The position numbers and the translations under genes were made by a program. Source: an uncultured Pseudomonadales bacterium (GTDB taxonomy: Bacteria; Pseudomonadota; Gammaproteobacteria; Pseudomonadales; Azotimanducaceae). From it: a DNA stretch of 64,000 nt. Every line of letters starts with the position of its first letter. The stretch's first letter is position 1. Shown here in pieces: positions 8,071 through 18,473 of the stretch. The stretch is from positions 2,757,046 to 2,821,045 of the forward strand of contig OY282379.1 in the NCBI GenBank assembly GCA_958295875.1, read 5' to 3'. Below the pieces are notes generated by a model that was not told the DNA's origin, did no database searches, and worked only from the letters and a program-made list of their open reading frames with translations.

Positions 8071-8182
8071 CTTCGGAACAGGACTCTATAGATCAATTGT
8101 CACTTCGCGGAAAAACACAACAACTTGAATCCGGATTGATGTTTGTCTGCAACGTCAACCGCATGTTTGGCCTAGGATAAGA

Positions 8183-8272
8183 GGCGTCTGGGTCCATAGG
8201 AACGGCATTCGAGTCTACAACTATGGCGAACTCGGCGACGACTGGCTCGGCTTCGATCTCCGACGTGCGTGA
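8183..8272 (+). pseudogene. fragment of a GHKL/HSP90-like ATPase
   Basis: One frame reads GVWVHRNGIRVYNYGE then LGDDWLGFDLRRA and stops. The pattern 'VyrnGiRVYnYGepgdDWLGlD' occurs inside ATP-binding proteins of the HSP90-like class. The frame upstream (WPRIR) also fits but is short. Nothing recognisable follows the stop. It may derive from the same gene as the fragment at 6828-7106, or from a relative. The call rests on motif recall and needs a profile search. Confidence 0.45.
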
Positions 8273-8297
8273 ACGGCGCGGGGCTGTCGTCGGGACT

Positions 8298-8405
8298 CTA
8301 CCTGCCCATGTCTGTCAGAAGGGCCGCGTAACGTGTCAGTCGGGCCCGAACCTCCCCTCTCGGCAGATCGACCAGTACAGAAGTGTCGGAGACCAACACC
8401 TTCAT
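8298..8405 (-). pseudogene. truncated PIN-domain gene downstream of the HTH-ImmA gene
   Basis: ATG at 8405 opens MKVLVSDTSVLVDLPRG, the canonical first strand and catalytic Asp of a PIN ribonuclease, but the frame ends at TAG after 35 codons (LTDMGR). The remaining 100 or so residues of a PIN domain are not visible in any frame to 8071. It starts 19 bp after the stop of the HTH-ImmA/IrrE gene on the same strand, the usual position of the toxin in that two-gene module. The toxin is therefore lost. Confidence 0.6.
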
Positions 8406-8424
8406 GGCGTTCCGGCATCCGGTC

Positions 8425-9507
8425 TCAGGCGGCGCCGCTCTCCGGTGGCTCCTGCATTCGGCGATCCAGCTCTCGAACCGGGACTCCCAGCAACTCGGCG
8501 GCTTTCGGCTCGGAGATTACCCCCTCCGCCAAGGCGCGCAGGCACAGCCGCTCGAATCGCCTGGGCTTCTCGCCCTCCCGAATCGCGAGAGGTTCCTCGT
8601 AGGGCGAGTCACGCCAACCGAGACGCTTGAACTCGTCGAACAGCCGCCGGAAGAGGGTCTGGTTGAATATGCCGAGGTCCTTGCAGCGGTAAGTGAGGGC
8701 TTGCACACTTACGCCGAACAACTGCTTGAGCTTGAAGAGCTCGTCCCATCCGACCGACGTGCGGCGCTTGCCGACCTCCGACCACAGCGACTCGGCCGGC
8801 ATGAGAAACGCACCGGCGAAACGATGTGCCGCCTTCTCGCCGTCCACTTTCCTGCCGATGACGGACAGCACCATGTGGCCGAGCTCGTGAGCGATCGTGA
8901 AGCGTTGCCGTTCGCCCCAGTGGGCGCCGTTCACGACGATGACGGGCACGGCGCCTCCGCGCGCACGGCGGACCCTCGCCGTCAGGCCGTCGATGCTCTG
9001 GGCGAGGGTGACGGACAGCACCTTCACTCCACGCCCTTCCAAGATTCCCACCAAGTCGGGGATCGGATCGATCCCCAGTCCCCAATGGCTCCGTAGCGCA
9101 CTGGCGCCCCGGTCTGCTTCCGCGACGTCGCCGACGACCGGAAAGGGCGCATCGCGGGGCCTGTCCCACTCCACGCTGGGCAGGCGGAGCAATTCCTCGA
9201 CCATGAGGTAGCCTTCGAGCATACGCAGCACCTGCGCTTCGACCTGAGCCACCTCACGCTTGCTCGTGATGGTCTTTTTCCTGAAGTCGACGGCCTCCAG
9301 CACCATTTCTTGATCGCCGACCAGATAGTCCACGGAAACGCCGAGCGCGCCGGCCAACGCGATCAGCACCCCGGAGCCCGGCATCGACTCGCCTCGCTCG
9401 TACTTGCCGATCGCCTGTGCCGTGACACGATTTCCAATTGCAGCTTCCAATCCCCTGAGTGACAACCCGGCCGCGGTGCGGGCAATCTTCAGCCTCGGTC
9501 CAATCAT
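8425..9507 (-). CDS. XRE-family regulator fused to an ImmA/IrrE metallopeptidase
   Basis: The 360-residue protein has an N-terminal XRE helix-turn-helix (about 1-62, with AQAIGKYERGESMP). It also has a ImmA/IrrE peptidase domain with the zinc motif HELGH at 207-211 and the downstream E/H helix (EKAAHRFAGAFLMP, 224-237). Proteins of this build are antitoxins or phage-type regulators that bind their own promoter and can be cleaved or act by cleavage. The downstream toxin gene is truncated. The ATG at 9507 has AAGAGG about 9 nt upstream; an ATG closer to it is in another frame. An inverted repeat at 9528-9542 is a likely self-operator. Confidence 0.85.
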   Translation of the reverse strand: MIGPRLKIARTAAGLSLRGLEAAIGNRVTAQAIGKYERGESMPGSGVLIALAGALGVSVDYLVGDQEMVLEAVDFRKKTITSKREVAQVEAQVLRMLEGYLMVEELLRLPSVEWDRPRDAPFPVVGDVAEADRGASALRSHWGLGIDPIPDLVGILEGRGVKVLSVTLAQSIDGLTARVRRARGGAVPVIVVNGAHWGERQRFTIAHELGHMVLSVIGRKVDGEKAAHRFAGAFLMPAESLWSEVGKRRTSVGWDELFKLKQLFGVSVQALTYRCKDLGIFNQTLFRRLFDEFKRLGWRDSPYEEPLAIREGEKPRRFERLCLRALAEGVISEPKAAELLGVPVRELDRRMQEPPESGAA

Positions 9508-9527
9508 CCACCATCGCCTCTTGACGA

Positions 9528-9542
9528 ACTGTTTTCAACAGT
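9528..9542. promoter_or_regulatory. probable operator of the HTH-ImmA gene
   Basis: ACTGTT (9528-9533) and AACAGT (9537-9542) form a perfect 6-bp inverted repeat around a 3-nt centre, 20 bp upstream of the HTH-ImmA start. Short dyads of this kind are typical XRE operators. Assignment to this regulator is inferred from position only. Confidence 0.45.
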
Positions 9543-9730
9543 GAGACTTTTGAAGGCGTTTGTAAACCGATGCTATCGTCTCGGGCGAGGCCTCACAAAT
9601 GTCACGCAAGAGCGGCCGCGGCACCGACGGCGGAAGTCATCGGGGACCGGCTTCGGGGGCTGGTCCGCCTTGGCCCTGACGGCGGAGCGGGCCTCGGCGC
9701 CGAACGGCACGAGTCCCCCCTTCGCTTCCC

Positions 9731-9781
9731 CTTTGAGAACTAAGCGGCAGCCAAGCAAGATAGGATTGACGTGGCTGGAAG
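9731..9781 (+). repeat. direct repeat B bordering the accessory island
   Basis: This is the partner of 6746-6792, sharing CTTTGAGAAC, TAAGCGGC, AAGATAG, ATTGAC and TGGAAG in order. It ends 23 bp before the MBL-fold start codon. The stretch 9543-9730 between the operator and this repeat holds no gene that I can support. Confidence 0.5.
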
Positions 9782-9804
9782 CACCGGGCAGGGAGGGTTG
9801 AGCG

Positions 9805-10677
9805 ATGGCTGGCGCAGCGAATGGATGGACGATCGGCAAGGCGCGGGTGACGCGCATCGTGGAGTTGGAGGCCACTGGCGGCAGCCGCTTCATCCTGCCG
9901 GACGCCACCCGCGAGGCTTGCCTGGAGCATTCGTGGATGCAGCCGCACTTCATGGATGCCACCGGCAACCTCATCATGAGCGTTCACGCCTTGGTGGTGG
10001 ACACCGGCGACCGGCGCATCGTCGTCGACACCTGTATCGGCAACGACAAGGAACGCGCCATCCCGGCTTGGAGCCACCTGCAGACGAACTTCCTGGCGGA
10101 CTTGGCGGAGGCCGGCTATCCGCGTGAGTCCATCGACACGGTGCTGTGTACGCACCTGCATGTGGACCACGTCGGCTGGAACACCATGCTGGTGGATGGT
10201 GAATGGGTGCCGACGTTCCCGAACGCCCGCTACTTGGTGGGCGCGGACGAGTGGCGGCACTGGGATGCGATGGGGGATGACGCCACCTACGGCCCGGTGC
10301 TGACAGACTCGGTGCGGCCGGTGGTGGCGGCGGGGTTGGTGGACTTCGTGCCGGTGGATCATGTGCTCTGCGACGAAGTGCGCTTGGTGTCGACGCCGGG
10401 GCACACGCCTGGGCATGTGAGCGTGCGCATCGAGTCTGAAGGGCAGCGGGCGCTCATCACCGGCGACTGCATCCATCATCCGTGCCAGATGGCGCGCACG
10501 GATTGGTGCAGCTCGGCGGACTACGACGCCGAGCAAGCGCGCGCCACCCGCGAAACGCTGCTGGCGGAATACGCCGATGGCGACGTGATGCTGATCGGCA
10601 CACACTTCGCGACGCCCACCGCCGGCCATGTCAGACGGAGCAGCGCGGGGGCGTATTGGTTCGAGGCGCTGGCATAG
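9805..10677 (+). CDS. MBL-fold metallo-hydrolase (lactonase-like)
   Basis: The metallo-beta-lactamase motif HLHVDHVGW (about 113-121) gives HxHxDH, and a second metal-site segment, TPGHTPGHVSV, lies near 195-205. Length (290) and the sequence around NDKERAIP resemble N-acyl-homoserine-lactonase-like and related quorum-quenching hydrolases, but many members act on other esters or lactones. Start ATG at 9805 follows GGGAGGG. The next gene begins about 32 bp after the stop. Confidence 0.85.
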   Translation: MAGAANGWTIGKARVTRIVELEATGGSRFILPDATREACLEHSWMQPHFMDATGNLIMSVHALVVDTGDRRIVVDTCIGNDKERAIPAWSHLQTNFLADLAEAGYPRESIDTVLCTHLHVDHVGWNTMLVDGEWVPTFPNARYLVGADEWRHWDAMGDDATYGPVLTDSVRPVVAAGLVDFVPVDHVLCDEVRLVSTPGHTPGHVSVRIESEGQRALITGDCIHHPCQMARTDWCSSADYDAEQARATRETLLAEYADGDVMLIGTHFATPTAGHVRRSSAGAYWFEALA

Positions 10678-10709
10678 CCGCGCTCTCGCTTCGCCACGGC
10701 AGCGAGCCG

Positions 10710-12713
10710 TTGGCGCCAACCCTTCTGGCCGGCGGCTTGCGAGCGAAGCGCATCGCGTTGGCCGTGGCGGCGTTGGCCGGCTCGCTTGCCGCGGCGCCGG
10801 CCGGCGCAAATGCGGCGCCGGGCGCGGTGTCCGCCGAGACCGTTCCGGCAACGGTCAGCGCTCCGCAAGCAGGGCAGGCCTTAGCGCCGAAGGCCACGCA
10901 AGCGGCTACGAGTGCCCCAACCGTCAGCCTAGAGGCGCCCCGCGTGGTGCTTGCCGGCATTCCCTTTGAGGTGGTGGCGGCCGGGGCGCCGCCGGGGGCT
11001 TCGCTCGAAGCAGCCGGTTCCCAGCTGCACGGCGCGCCCGCCGCCGACGGCGCTGCCGTGCGCTTCGCGGATGTCGTGGTGCCCGCCGGCGCCGTGCGCC
11101 TCACCCTGCGGGACGCCGCCGGCGCCACGCTCGCGGTGGTGGAGCGGCGGGCTTTGCCGGGTTGGCTGTCGGTGTTGCCGCCGCTGGTCGCGTTTGCGCT
11201 CGCGTTGGCGCTTCGGCAGGTGATTCCGGCGCTCTTCGTCGCCGTCTGGCTGGGCGCGTTTCTCATCGAGGGGCCATCGTTCGCGGGGGCGTGGCGCAGC
11301 TTGCTGGATGCTGCCGGCGTGCATGTCGTCGCTGCCGCAAGAGACCCCGGCCATGCCACGCTCCTCGTGTTCACGTTCATGTTGGGGGGCTTGGTCGCCA
11401 TCGTCTCCCGCAATGGCGGCGCCCGCGGCATCGTGGCGCGGGTGGCGGCGTGGGCCGGCTCGCCACGCCGCGCCGGGGGCGCCACCGTCGGCATGGGGCT
11501 GGTGTTCTTCTTTGATGACTACGCCAACACCTTGGTGGTGGGCAAGACCATGCGTCCGATTGCGGACGCAGCGCGGCTGTCGCGGGCGAAGCTCGCCTTC
11601 TTGGTGGATTCAACTGCCGCGCCGGTGGCGACCTTGGCGTTGGTGAGCAGCTGGATTGGCTTTCAGCTCGGCCTCATCGAGGATGCCATCGCCGCGACGG
11701 ATGGTTTGGGCGGCAGCGCGTACAGCGTGTTCTTGAACTCGCTCGCGTACAACTTCTATCCCATCTTGATGCTCGTGTTCGCGCTCGCCACCGCGGTCAC
11801 CGGGCGAGATTTTGGGCCGATGGCGCAGGCGGAGCGTCGCGCCCGGGCTGGCGAGCAGGGGCCGGCGCTCACGGGGTTCGTTGCCCAAGCCGAGGACTTG
11901 GAGCCTAAGCCTGGCATCCCGCAGCGCGCCGCGAACGCCTACCTGCCGTTGGCGGTGCTGATGGTGACGATGTTGGCTAGCCTCTATGCAACCGGCGTGG
12001 CCGCGGTGGGGCCGGGCGCGAGCTTGGCGGAGGTGGTGGGGGCCGCGGACAGCCATCTGTCGCTGTTGTGGGCCAGCCTCGTCGCTGTGATCGTCGCCGT
12101 CGCCTTGAGCGTGGGGCGGCGCATCCTCACCCTTGCGGAGACGATGGACGCTTGGTACGCCGGCTGCCGTTCCATGCTGCTGGCGGTGATCGTGTTGCTG
12201 CTGGCTTGGGCGCTCGCCAGCGTCAACGCCGAACTGGGCGTGGCGCGGTACCTCACGGCGTTGCTGGGCGAGCACCTCGATGCGCGCCTGTTGCCCGCCA
12301 TCGTGTTCGCGCTGGCCGCGGTGACCGCGTTCGCCACCGGCACGAGCTGGGGCGTGATGGGCATTCTGATGCCCATCGTCATTCCGCTGGCTTGGACGAC
12401 CATGCGCTTGCAGGGCTTGGAAGGCGCTGAGCACCTGTTCTATGCGTCGGTCTCGGCAGTGCTGGCCGGCGCCGTGATGGGCGACCATGCCTCGCCGATT
12501 TCCGACACCACCATCCTTTCCTCCGTCGCGGCATCCTGCGACCACATCGAGCATGTGCGAACGCAGGCGCCCTACGCCTTGGTGGTAGGTGCCATCGCTG
12601 TGCTGGTGGGGTCGATTCCCTCGGCCTTTGGCGCGCCGTGGTGGCTTTGCCTCGCGGTCGGTAGCCTGTGCGTGGCCGCGGTGGTGCGCTGGGTTGCGCG
12701 CGCGCCGCCGTAG
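10710..12713 (+). CDS. Na+/H+ antiporter NhaC family protein with an N-terminal exported domain
   Basis: The C-terminal 480 or so residues form a polytopic membrane protein with the NhaC signature VFFFDDYANTLVVGKTMRP and a second conserved segment, MGDHASPISDTT. NhaC-type proteins exchange sodium for protons or move small organic ions. Unusually, the frame begins with a signal-like stretch (RIALAVAALAGSLAAAP) and a roughly 110-residue beta-rich region before the first membrane helix. No ATG precedes it after the MBL stop. TTG at 10710 is my best start, but the true start is uncertain and could be another alternative codon. Confidence 0.75.
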   Translation: MAPTLLAGGLRAKRIALAVAALAGSLAAAPAGANAAPGAVSAETVPATVSAPQAGQALAPKATQAATSAPTVSLEAPRVVLAGIPFEVVAAGAPPGASLEAAGSQLHGAPAADGAAVRFADVVVPAGAVRLTLRDAAGATLAVVERRALPGWLSVLPPLVAFALALALRQVIPALFVAVWLGAFLIEGPSFAGAWRSLLDAAGVHVVAAARDPGHATLLVFTFMLGGLVAIVSRNGGARGIVARVAAWAGSPRRAGGATVGMGLVFFFDDYANTLVVGKTMRPIADAARLSRAKLAFLVDSTAAPVATLALVSSWIGFQLGLIEDAIAATDGLGGSAYSVFLNSLAYNFYPILMLVFALATAVTGRDFGPMAQAERRARAGEQGPALTGFVAQAEDLEPKPGIPQRAANAYLPLAVLMVTMLASLYATGVAAVGPGASLAEVVGAADSHLSLLWASLVAVIVAVALSVGRRILTLAETMDAWYAGCRSMLLAVIVLLLAWALASVNAELGVARYLTALLGEHLDARLLPAIVFALAAVTAFATGTSWGVMGILMPIVIPLAWTTMRLQGLEGAEHLFYASVSAVLAGAVMGDHASPISDTTILSSVAASCDHIEHVRTQAPYALVVGAIAVLVGSIPSAFGAPWWLCLAVGSLCVAAVVRWVARAPP

Positions 12714-12758
12714 CGCGACCGGCGCCGCTTACGCCGCGGTGGAGCGTTCCCCGCTAGG

Positions 12759-14105
12759 TCACCGCCACACCTTCACCGGCAGCTCGAGAATGCCGTGAAT
12801 GAAGCTTGAGCGCAGGTACTGCGGCTCGCCGACAACCTCCACGCGCTTGAAGCGCTTCAAGATTTCCTCCCACACGATGTTGAGCTGCATCTCGCCGAGC
12901 CGGTTGCCGATGCAGCGATGCACGCCGTAGCCGAAGGAGAGGTGTTGGCGCGAATTCGGCCTGTCGATGCGGAAACTCCCCGCGTCCTCGATGGCTGTCT
13001 CGTCGCGATTGCCGGAGATGTACCACATTGCCACACGCTCGCCGGCGCGAATTGGGTGGCCGTCCAGTTCGGTGTCCACCAGCGCAGTGCGCGCCATGTG
13101 CGCCACCGGGCTCTGCCAGCGGATGATCTCCGGCACCATGTTTGGGACCAAGCCCGGGTTGGCGCAGAGCTTGTCGTACTCGGCCGGGTTGCGGTTCAAA
13201 GCCAGCACGCCGCCGCTAATGGAGTTGCGGGTGGTGTCGTTGCCGCCCACGATGAGCAGCAGGATGTTGCCGAGGTACTCGTTCGGCGGCATGTTCCGGG
13301 TGGATTCGCCCTGCGCGAGGATGGAGATCAAGTCATCCCCTGGGGCTTTGACGCGCTCCTTCCACACGGCGTCGAAGTACTCCCAGCACTCCCACAGCTC
13401 TTGGAAGCCATCCTTGGCCGTCTCGAAGTAGTTGGGGTCGTTCAGGCGTTGAACGGTGTCGGACCAGTGGATGAGGAGGTGCCGGTCTTTCTGCGGGATG
13501 TCGAAGAGCGTGGCGAGCATCTGGCCGGTGAGTTCCACAGACACCCTGCGCACCCAGTTGAACTCCTCGCCGTCCGGCAGGTCGTCGAGGATCTGGCCGG
13601 CGCGTTCGCGGATGAGGCCCTGCAAGCCGGCCAAGCGGCGCGGCGCGAAACTCGGCGCCACCACCTTGCGCTGCTCCGTGTGCCGGGGTGGGTCCTGCTG
13701 GATGAACATCGGCAGGCTGTAGGTGGGGTCCATCTCTTCCTGCGGCTGGCCGCCGAGCGCGATGCCCCCCTTCATCACGTCGGACGAGAAGAGCTTCTCG
13801 TGAGTGTCCACATGCTTGCAAAGGTTGTAGGTGGAGACCGACCAGTAGGGCCCGAACTGGCTGTCCGCGGTGTAATGCACCGGCGCCTCGGCGCGCAGCC
13901 GGTCGAACACCGGCCAAATGGTGTCTGCCTCAAAGCGCATCGGATGCCCCGGGTTCAGCGCCTCAAGGGGCAGGTCGCGGATGTCCTCCGACGGGTCGAT
14001 GTCCCACTCCGCCGCGATCTTGGCGTTGGACACTGCGAGGCGCTCTGCGGCGCTCTGCGGCGCTTCGCTGCCGGAGTGGGAGACGTCTACTTGTGGTTCC
14101 GCCAT
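12759..14105 (-). CDS. cytochrome P450, CYP153-like alkane/fatty-acid hydroxylase
   Basis: This 448-residue P450 has the I-helix motif GGNDTTRNS (288-295), the ExxR pair E326/R329 and heme loop [10 protein letters not shown] with C398 as the axial thiolate. The run [17 protein letters not shown] and the sequence [19 protein letters not shown] are characteristic of CYP153 enzymes, which hydroxylate the terminal carbon of n-alkanes or fatty acids. CYP153 needs a ferredoxin and ferredoxin reductase; neither is in the window. It is divergent from the methylmalonyl-CoA mutase gene, with 140 bp between starts. Confidence 0.9.
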   Translation of the reverse strand: MAEPQVDVSHSGSEAPQSAAERLAVSNAKIAAEWDIDPSEDIRDLPLEALNPGHPMRFEADTIWPVFDRLRAEAPVHYTADSQFGPYWSVSTYNLCKHVDTHEKLFSSDVMKGGIALGGQPQEEMDPTYSLPMFIQQDPPRHTEQRKVVAPSFAPRRLAGLQGLIRERAGQILDDLPDGEEFNWVRRVSVELTGQMLATLFDIPQKDRHLLIHWSDTVQRLNDPNYFETAKDGFQELWECWEYFDAVWKERVKAPGDDLISILAQGESTRNMPPNEYLGNILLLIVGGNDTTRNSISGGVLALNRNPAEYDKLCANPGLVPNMVPEIIRWQSPVAHMARTALVDTELDGHPIRAGERVAMWYISGNRDETAIEDAGSFRIDRPNSRQHLSFGYGVHRCIGNRLGEMQLNIVWEEILKRFKRVEVVGEPQYLRSSFIHGILELPVKVWR

Positions 14106-14200
14106 GTCATGCTACTTCCGCCTTGTTCCCCCGCAGTGTACTCCCTCGAAACCGCTTAGTGTGCCGCCGCGTTGCGCAGGGACGCGCGCCTTGCGCTGGC

Positions 14201-14206
14201 TATAAT
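14201..14206 (+). promoter_or_regulatory. -10 box of the methylmalonyl-CoA mutase promoter
   Basis: TATAAT, within GGCTATAATCG, lies 40 bp before the mutase start in the divergent P450-mutase interval. No convincing -35 hexamer sits at 16-18 bp. The same 11-mer recurs at 17936-17946 before the epimerase operon. Confidence 0.45.
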
Positions 14207-14245
14207 CGAGCGTTCCGGCGCGCGGCGAGCGATGGGGTGAAGGCA

Positions 14246-16387
<2,142 letters not shown>

Positions 16388-16388
16388 G

Positions 16389-16403
16389 GGCGCGGCGCGC
16401 GCC
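16389..16403. terminator. GC hairpin between convergent genes, possible terminator
   Basis: GGCGCG (16389-16394) and CGCGCC (16398-16403) pair around GCG, in the 21-bp gap between the mutase and transporter stops. There is no T-run, so this is a weak candidate for a shared terminator. Confidence 0.3.
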
Positions 16404-16408
16404 TTGGC

Positions 16409-17881
16409 TCATCGGGCCGCGGCCTGCGCCTCAACCGCTGCGCGGCGCGTTTTGAGCGTCGCCATCAAGTCGTCGTGGCGGCGCTTGTCCAGTTCGTAGA
16501 GCGCCATGAACAACATGCCGGCCGCCACGATCATCCAGTACAGCGGTCCGTTCATGAACAACAGCCCGTTCAGCACGTCCGGCGTCAGGTTTTCCTGCGT
16601 CGCGTTCTCGGGAAAGCCGATCCACTCCAGGCCAAAGCCGCCCAACAGGCCGCCGATGCCGGACGTCGCCTTGAGGGCGAAGGTGCGAATGGAGAACACC
16701 ACGCCCTCGGCGCGCCTCCCGGTGCGGTACTCGTGTTCGTCCGCCACGTCCACGAGTTGCGAATCGATGACGATGGGCACCACGGGCATGATGAGCAGTG
16801 CCATGGCCAGGATGCCAAACAACGCCGGCACCAACCAAGCCGAGTCGTTTTCCGGAAACCAGCCAAGCATCCGTAGCACATGCGGCAGCCCCACCAGCGT
16901 GGCGCAGAGCATGGATGCGTAAACGACGGTCATCTTCTTGTCGAGCCACTTGGTGAGGCGCGTGGCGAGGGGGATGGCGATCAGCGCCCCAGGCAGGGAG
17001 ATGAAGCGCGAGATGGAGAGCTCCTCCGTTGAGAGCGCATAGCAATAGATGTAGGTGTAGGTGCTCACCACCGCGAGGATGCCGCCGGAGGTGGCCATCA
17101 CCAGCCACGCCGCGCAGACGGAGATGTAGGAGCGGCTCTTCAGCAAGGCCCAGAGGTCTTGGAAATAGGCGCCGAACTCAAGCCGCTGCGCGTTGCCGGC
17201 ATGCAGGTTCGGAATCTGGCTGCGGGTGCCCACGACGCAAACCAGCACTGTCAGGCAGATCCACACGGCGCCGGCGCTGGCGAGCAGCGGGTAGCGCTCG
17301 GGGTTCAGCAGCCCGTTCTCGTAGTTGTCCGTGGAGGGGAAGATGACGATGAGAATGAACGCGCCCAACACCACCCCGCCCAACATCCCGGTGACGGCGT
17401 TGAAGCCGAAGATGGATGTGCGCTCGTGGTAATCGTCCGTGAGCTCTGCGCCCAACGCATCGTGGGGAATGCTGTAGAGGGTCTTGCCCACGCGCATCAG
17501 CGTCATCGTGCCGAGGAACCACCAGAAGTACTGCGTCTCGCTCAAGCCGTCCGGCGGCGCGTACATCAGGTAGAAGGCCACCGTGAGCGGCAACACCGAC
17601 GCCAGCATGAACGGGTGGCGGCGCCCCCAGCGCGACCGCAGGTTGTCCGACCACGCGCCGACCAGCGGGTCTGAGATGGCGTCCACGACGCTCGCCACGA
17701 GGAACACCGTGCCGCACAACGCAGCGCCGACGCCGAGCATCTGGTTGTAGAAGATCATCGTGGCGATGCTGGCCGCGCCGATCATGGCCTCCTCCAGCGC
17801 CCCGGAGGAGAACGCGAGCTTGGTGGCGAGCGGCACTTTGCCGCGCCGCTCGGGCGCGGCGGTTGGGGCGGCGTCAGGCAT
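16409..17881 (-). CDS. MFS transporter of the GPH (MelB-like) family
   Basis: The 490-residue membrane protein has about 12 hydrophobic segments and the GPH-type loop DPLVGAWSDNLRSRWGRRHPF after helix 2. GPH proteins are cation symporters for sugars or other solutes; in lipid- and steroid-degrading bacteria related carriers have other substrates, so the cargo is open. ATG 17881 starts MPDAAPTAAPERRGKV; the open frame extends farther upstream but would cross the epimerase operon promoter. It lies between the mutase and epimerase units but on the opposite strand. Confidence 0.82.
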   Translation of the reverse strand: MPDAAPTAAPERRGKVPLATKLAFSSGALEEAMIGAASIATMIFYNQMLGVGAALCGTVFLVASVVDAISDPLVGAWSDNLRSRWGRRHPFMLASVLPLTVAFYLMYAPPDGLSETQYFWWFLGTMTLMRVGKTLYSIPHDALGAELTDDYHERTSIFGFNAVTGMLGGVVLGAFILIVIFPSTDNYENGLLNPERYPLLASAGAVWICLTVLVCVVGTRSQIPNLHAGNAQRLEFGAYFQDLWALLKSRSYISVCAAWLVMATSGGILAVVSTYTYIYCYALSTEELSISRFISLPGALIAIPLATRLTKWLDKKMTVVYASMLCATLVGLPHVLRMLGWFPENDSAWLVPALFGILAMALLIMPVVPIVIDSQLVDVADEHEYRTGRRAEGVVFSIRTFALKATSGIGGLLGGFGLEWIGFPENATQENLTPDVLNGLLFMNGPLYWMIVAAGMLFMALYELDKRRHDDLMATLKTRRAAVEAQAAAR

Positions 17882-17937
17882 CCGGCCATCATAGCCGCCG
17901 CCAATGGACGTTGAGGGGCGCTTGGTTCGTCCACGGC

Positions 17938-17943
17938 TATAAT
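17938..17943 (+). promoter_or_regulatory. -10 box of the epimerase-carboxylase operon
   Basis: TATAAT in the context GGCTATAATCG, 120 bp before the epimerase GTG. A TTGAGG lies 21 bp upstream, too far for an ordinary -35. The matching context at 14199-14209 suggests that the two propionate units share promoter design. Confidence 0.4.
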
Positions 17944-18062
17944 CGCCGTGCCGCGTGGCTGAGGGGCGGGCGGGCGCAGCTTGGCTTTGCGCGATGGCGG
18001 GCTTCGCAGCCGGCGCGGCGTGGGTGGGCAAGGGCGCCAGAGGCCGCCGCGGAGGTGCAAGC

Positions 18063-18473
18063 GTGATCGGAAAACTCAACCATGTGGCCATCGCCGTGCC
18101 GGATCTCGAAGCGGCGGCGGCGGTGTATCGCGACACCTTGGGCGCGGCGGTTTCCGCGCCGGCGCCACTGCCGGAGCAAGGCGTCACCACCGTCTTTGTC
18201 GAACTGCCGAACAGCAAGATCGAACTCATCCATCCGTTGGGCGACGCTTCGCCCATCGAGAAGTTCCTGGAGCGCAACCCGAAAGGCGGCATCCACCATG
18301 TCTGCTATGAAGTGCAGGACATCAACGCCGCCATCCAAGGCTTGGCCGCCGCCGGCATGACCGTGCTCGGCGATGGCCGCCCGAGCATCGGTGCCCACGG
18401 GCTGCCCGTCGTCTTCCTGCACCCGAAGGACTTCTGCGGCACCCTCGTCGAGTTGGAGGAGGTGGCCGCTTGA
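18063..18473 (+). CDS. methylmalonyl-CoA epimerase
   Basis: This 136-residue VOC-fold protein has a metal-ligand pattern typical of the family: H7 in [13 protein letters not shown], the [10 protein letters not shown] strand, and the C-terminal GTLVELEE. It converts (S)- to (R)-methylmalonyl-CoA, joining the carboxylase to the mutase. GTG at 18063 follows GGAGG 8-9 nt upstream and begins [10 protein letters not shown], the usual start; longer upstream frames are not conserved-looking. Its TGA overlaps the TTG of the next gene. Confidence 0.93.
   Translation: MIGKLNHVAIAVPDLEAAAAVYRDTLGAAVSAPAPLPEQGVTTVFVELPNSKIELIHPLGDASPIEKFLERNPKGGIHHVCYEVQDINAAIQGLAAAGMTVLGDGRPSIGAHGLPVVFLHPKDFCGTLVELEEVAA

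Noticed and set aside
12918..14159. 413-codon plus-strand frame opposite the P450
   Set aside because: The P450 on the minus strand has the heme and I-helix motifs; this frame is its reverse shadow.
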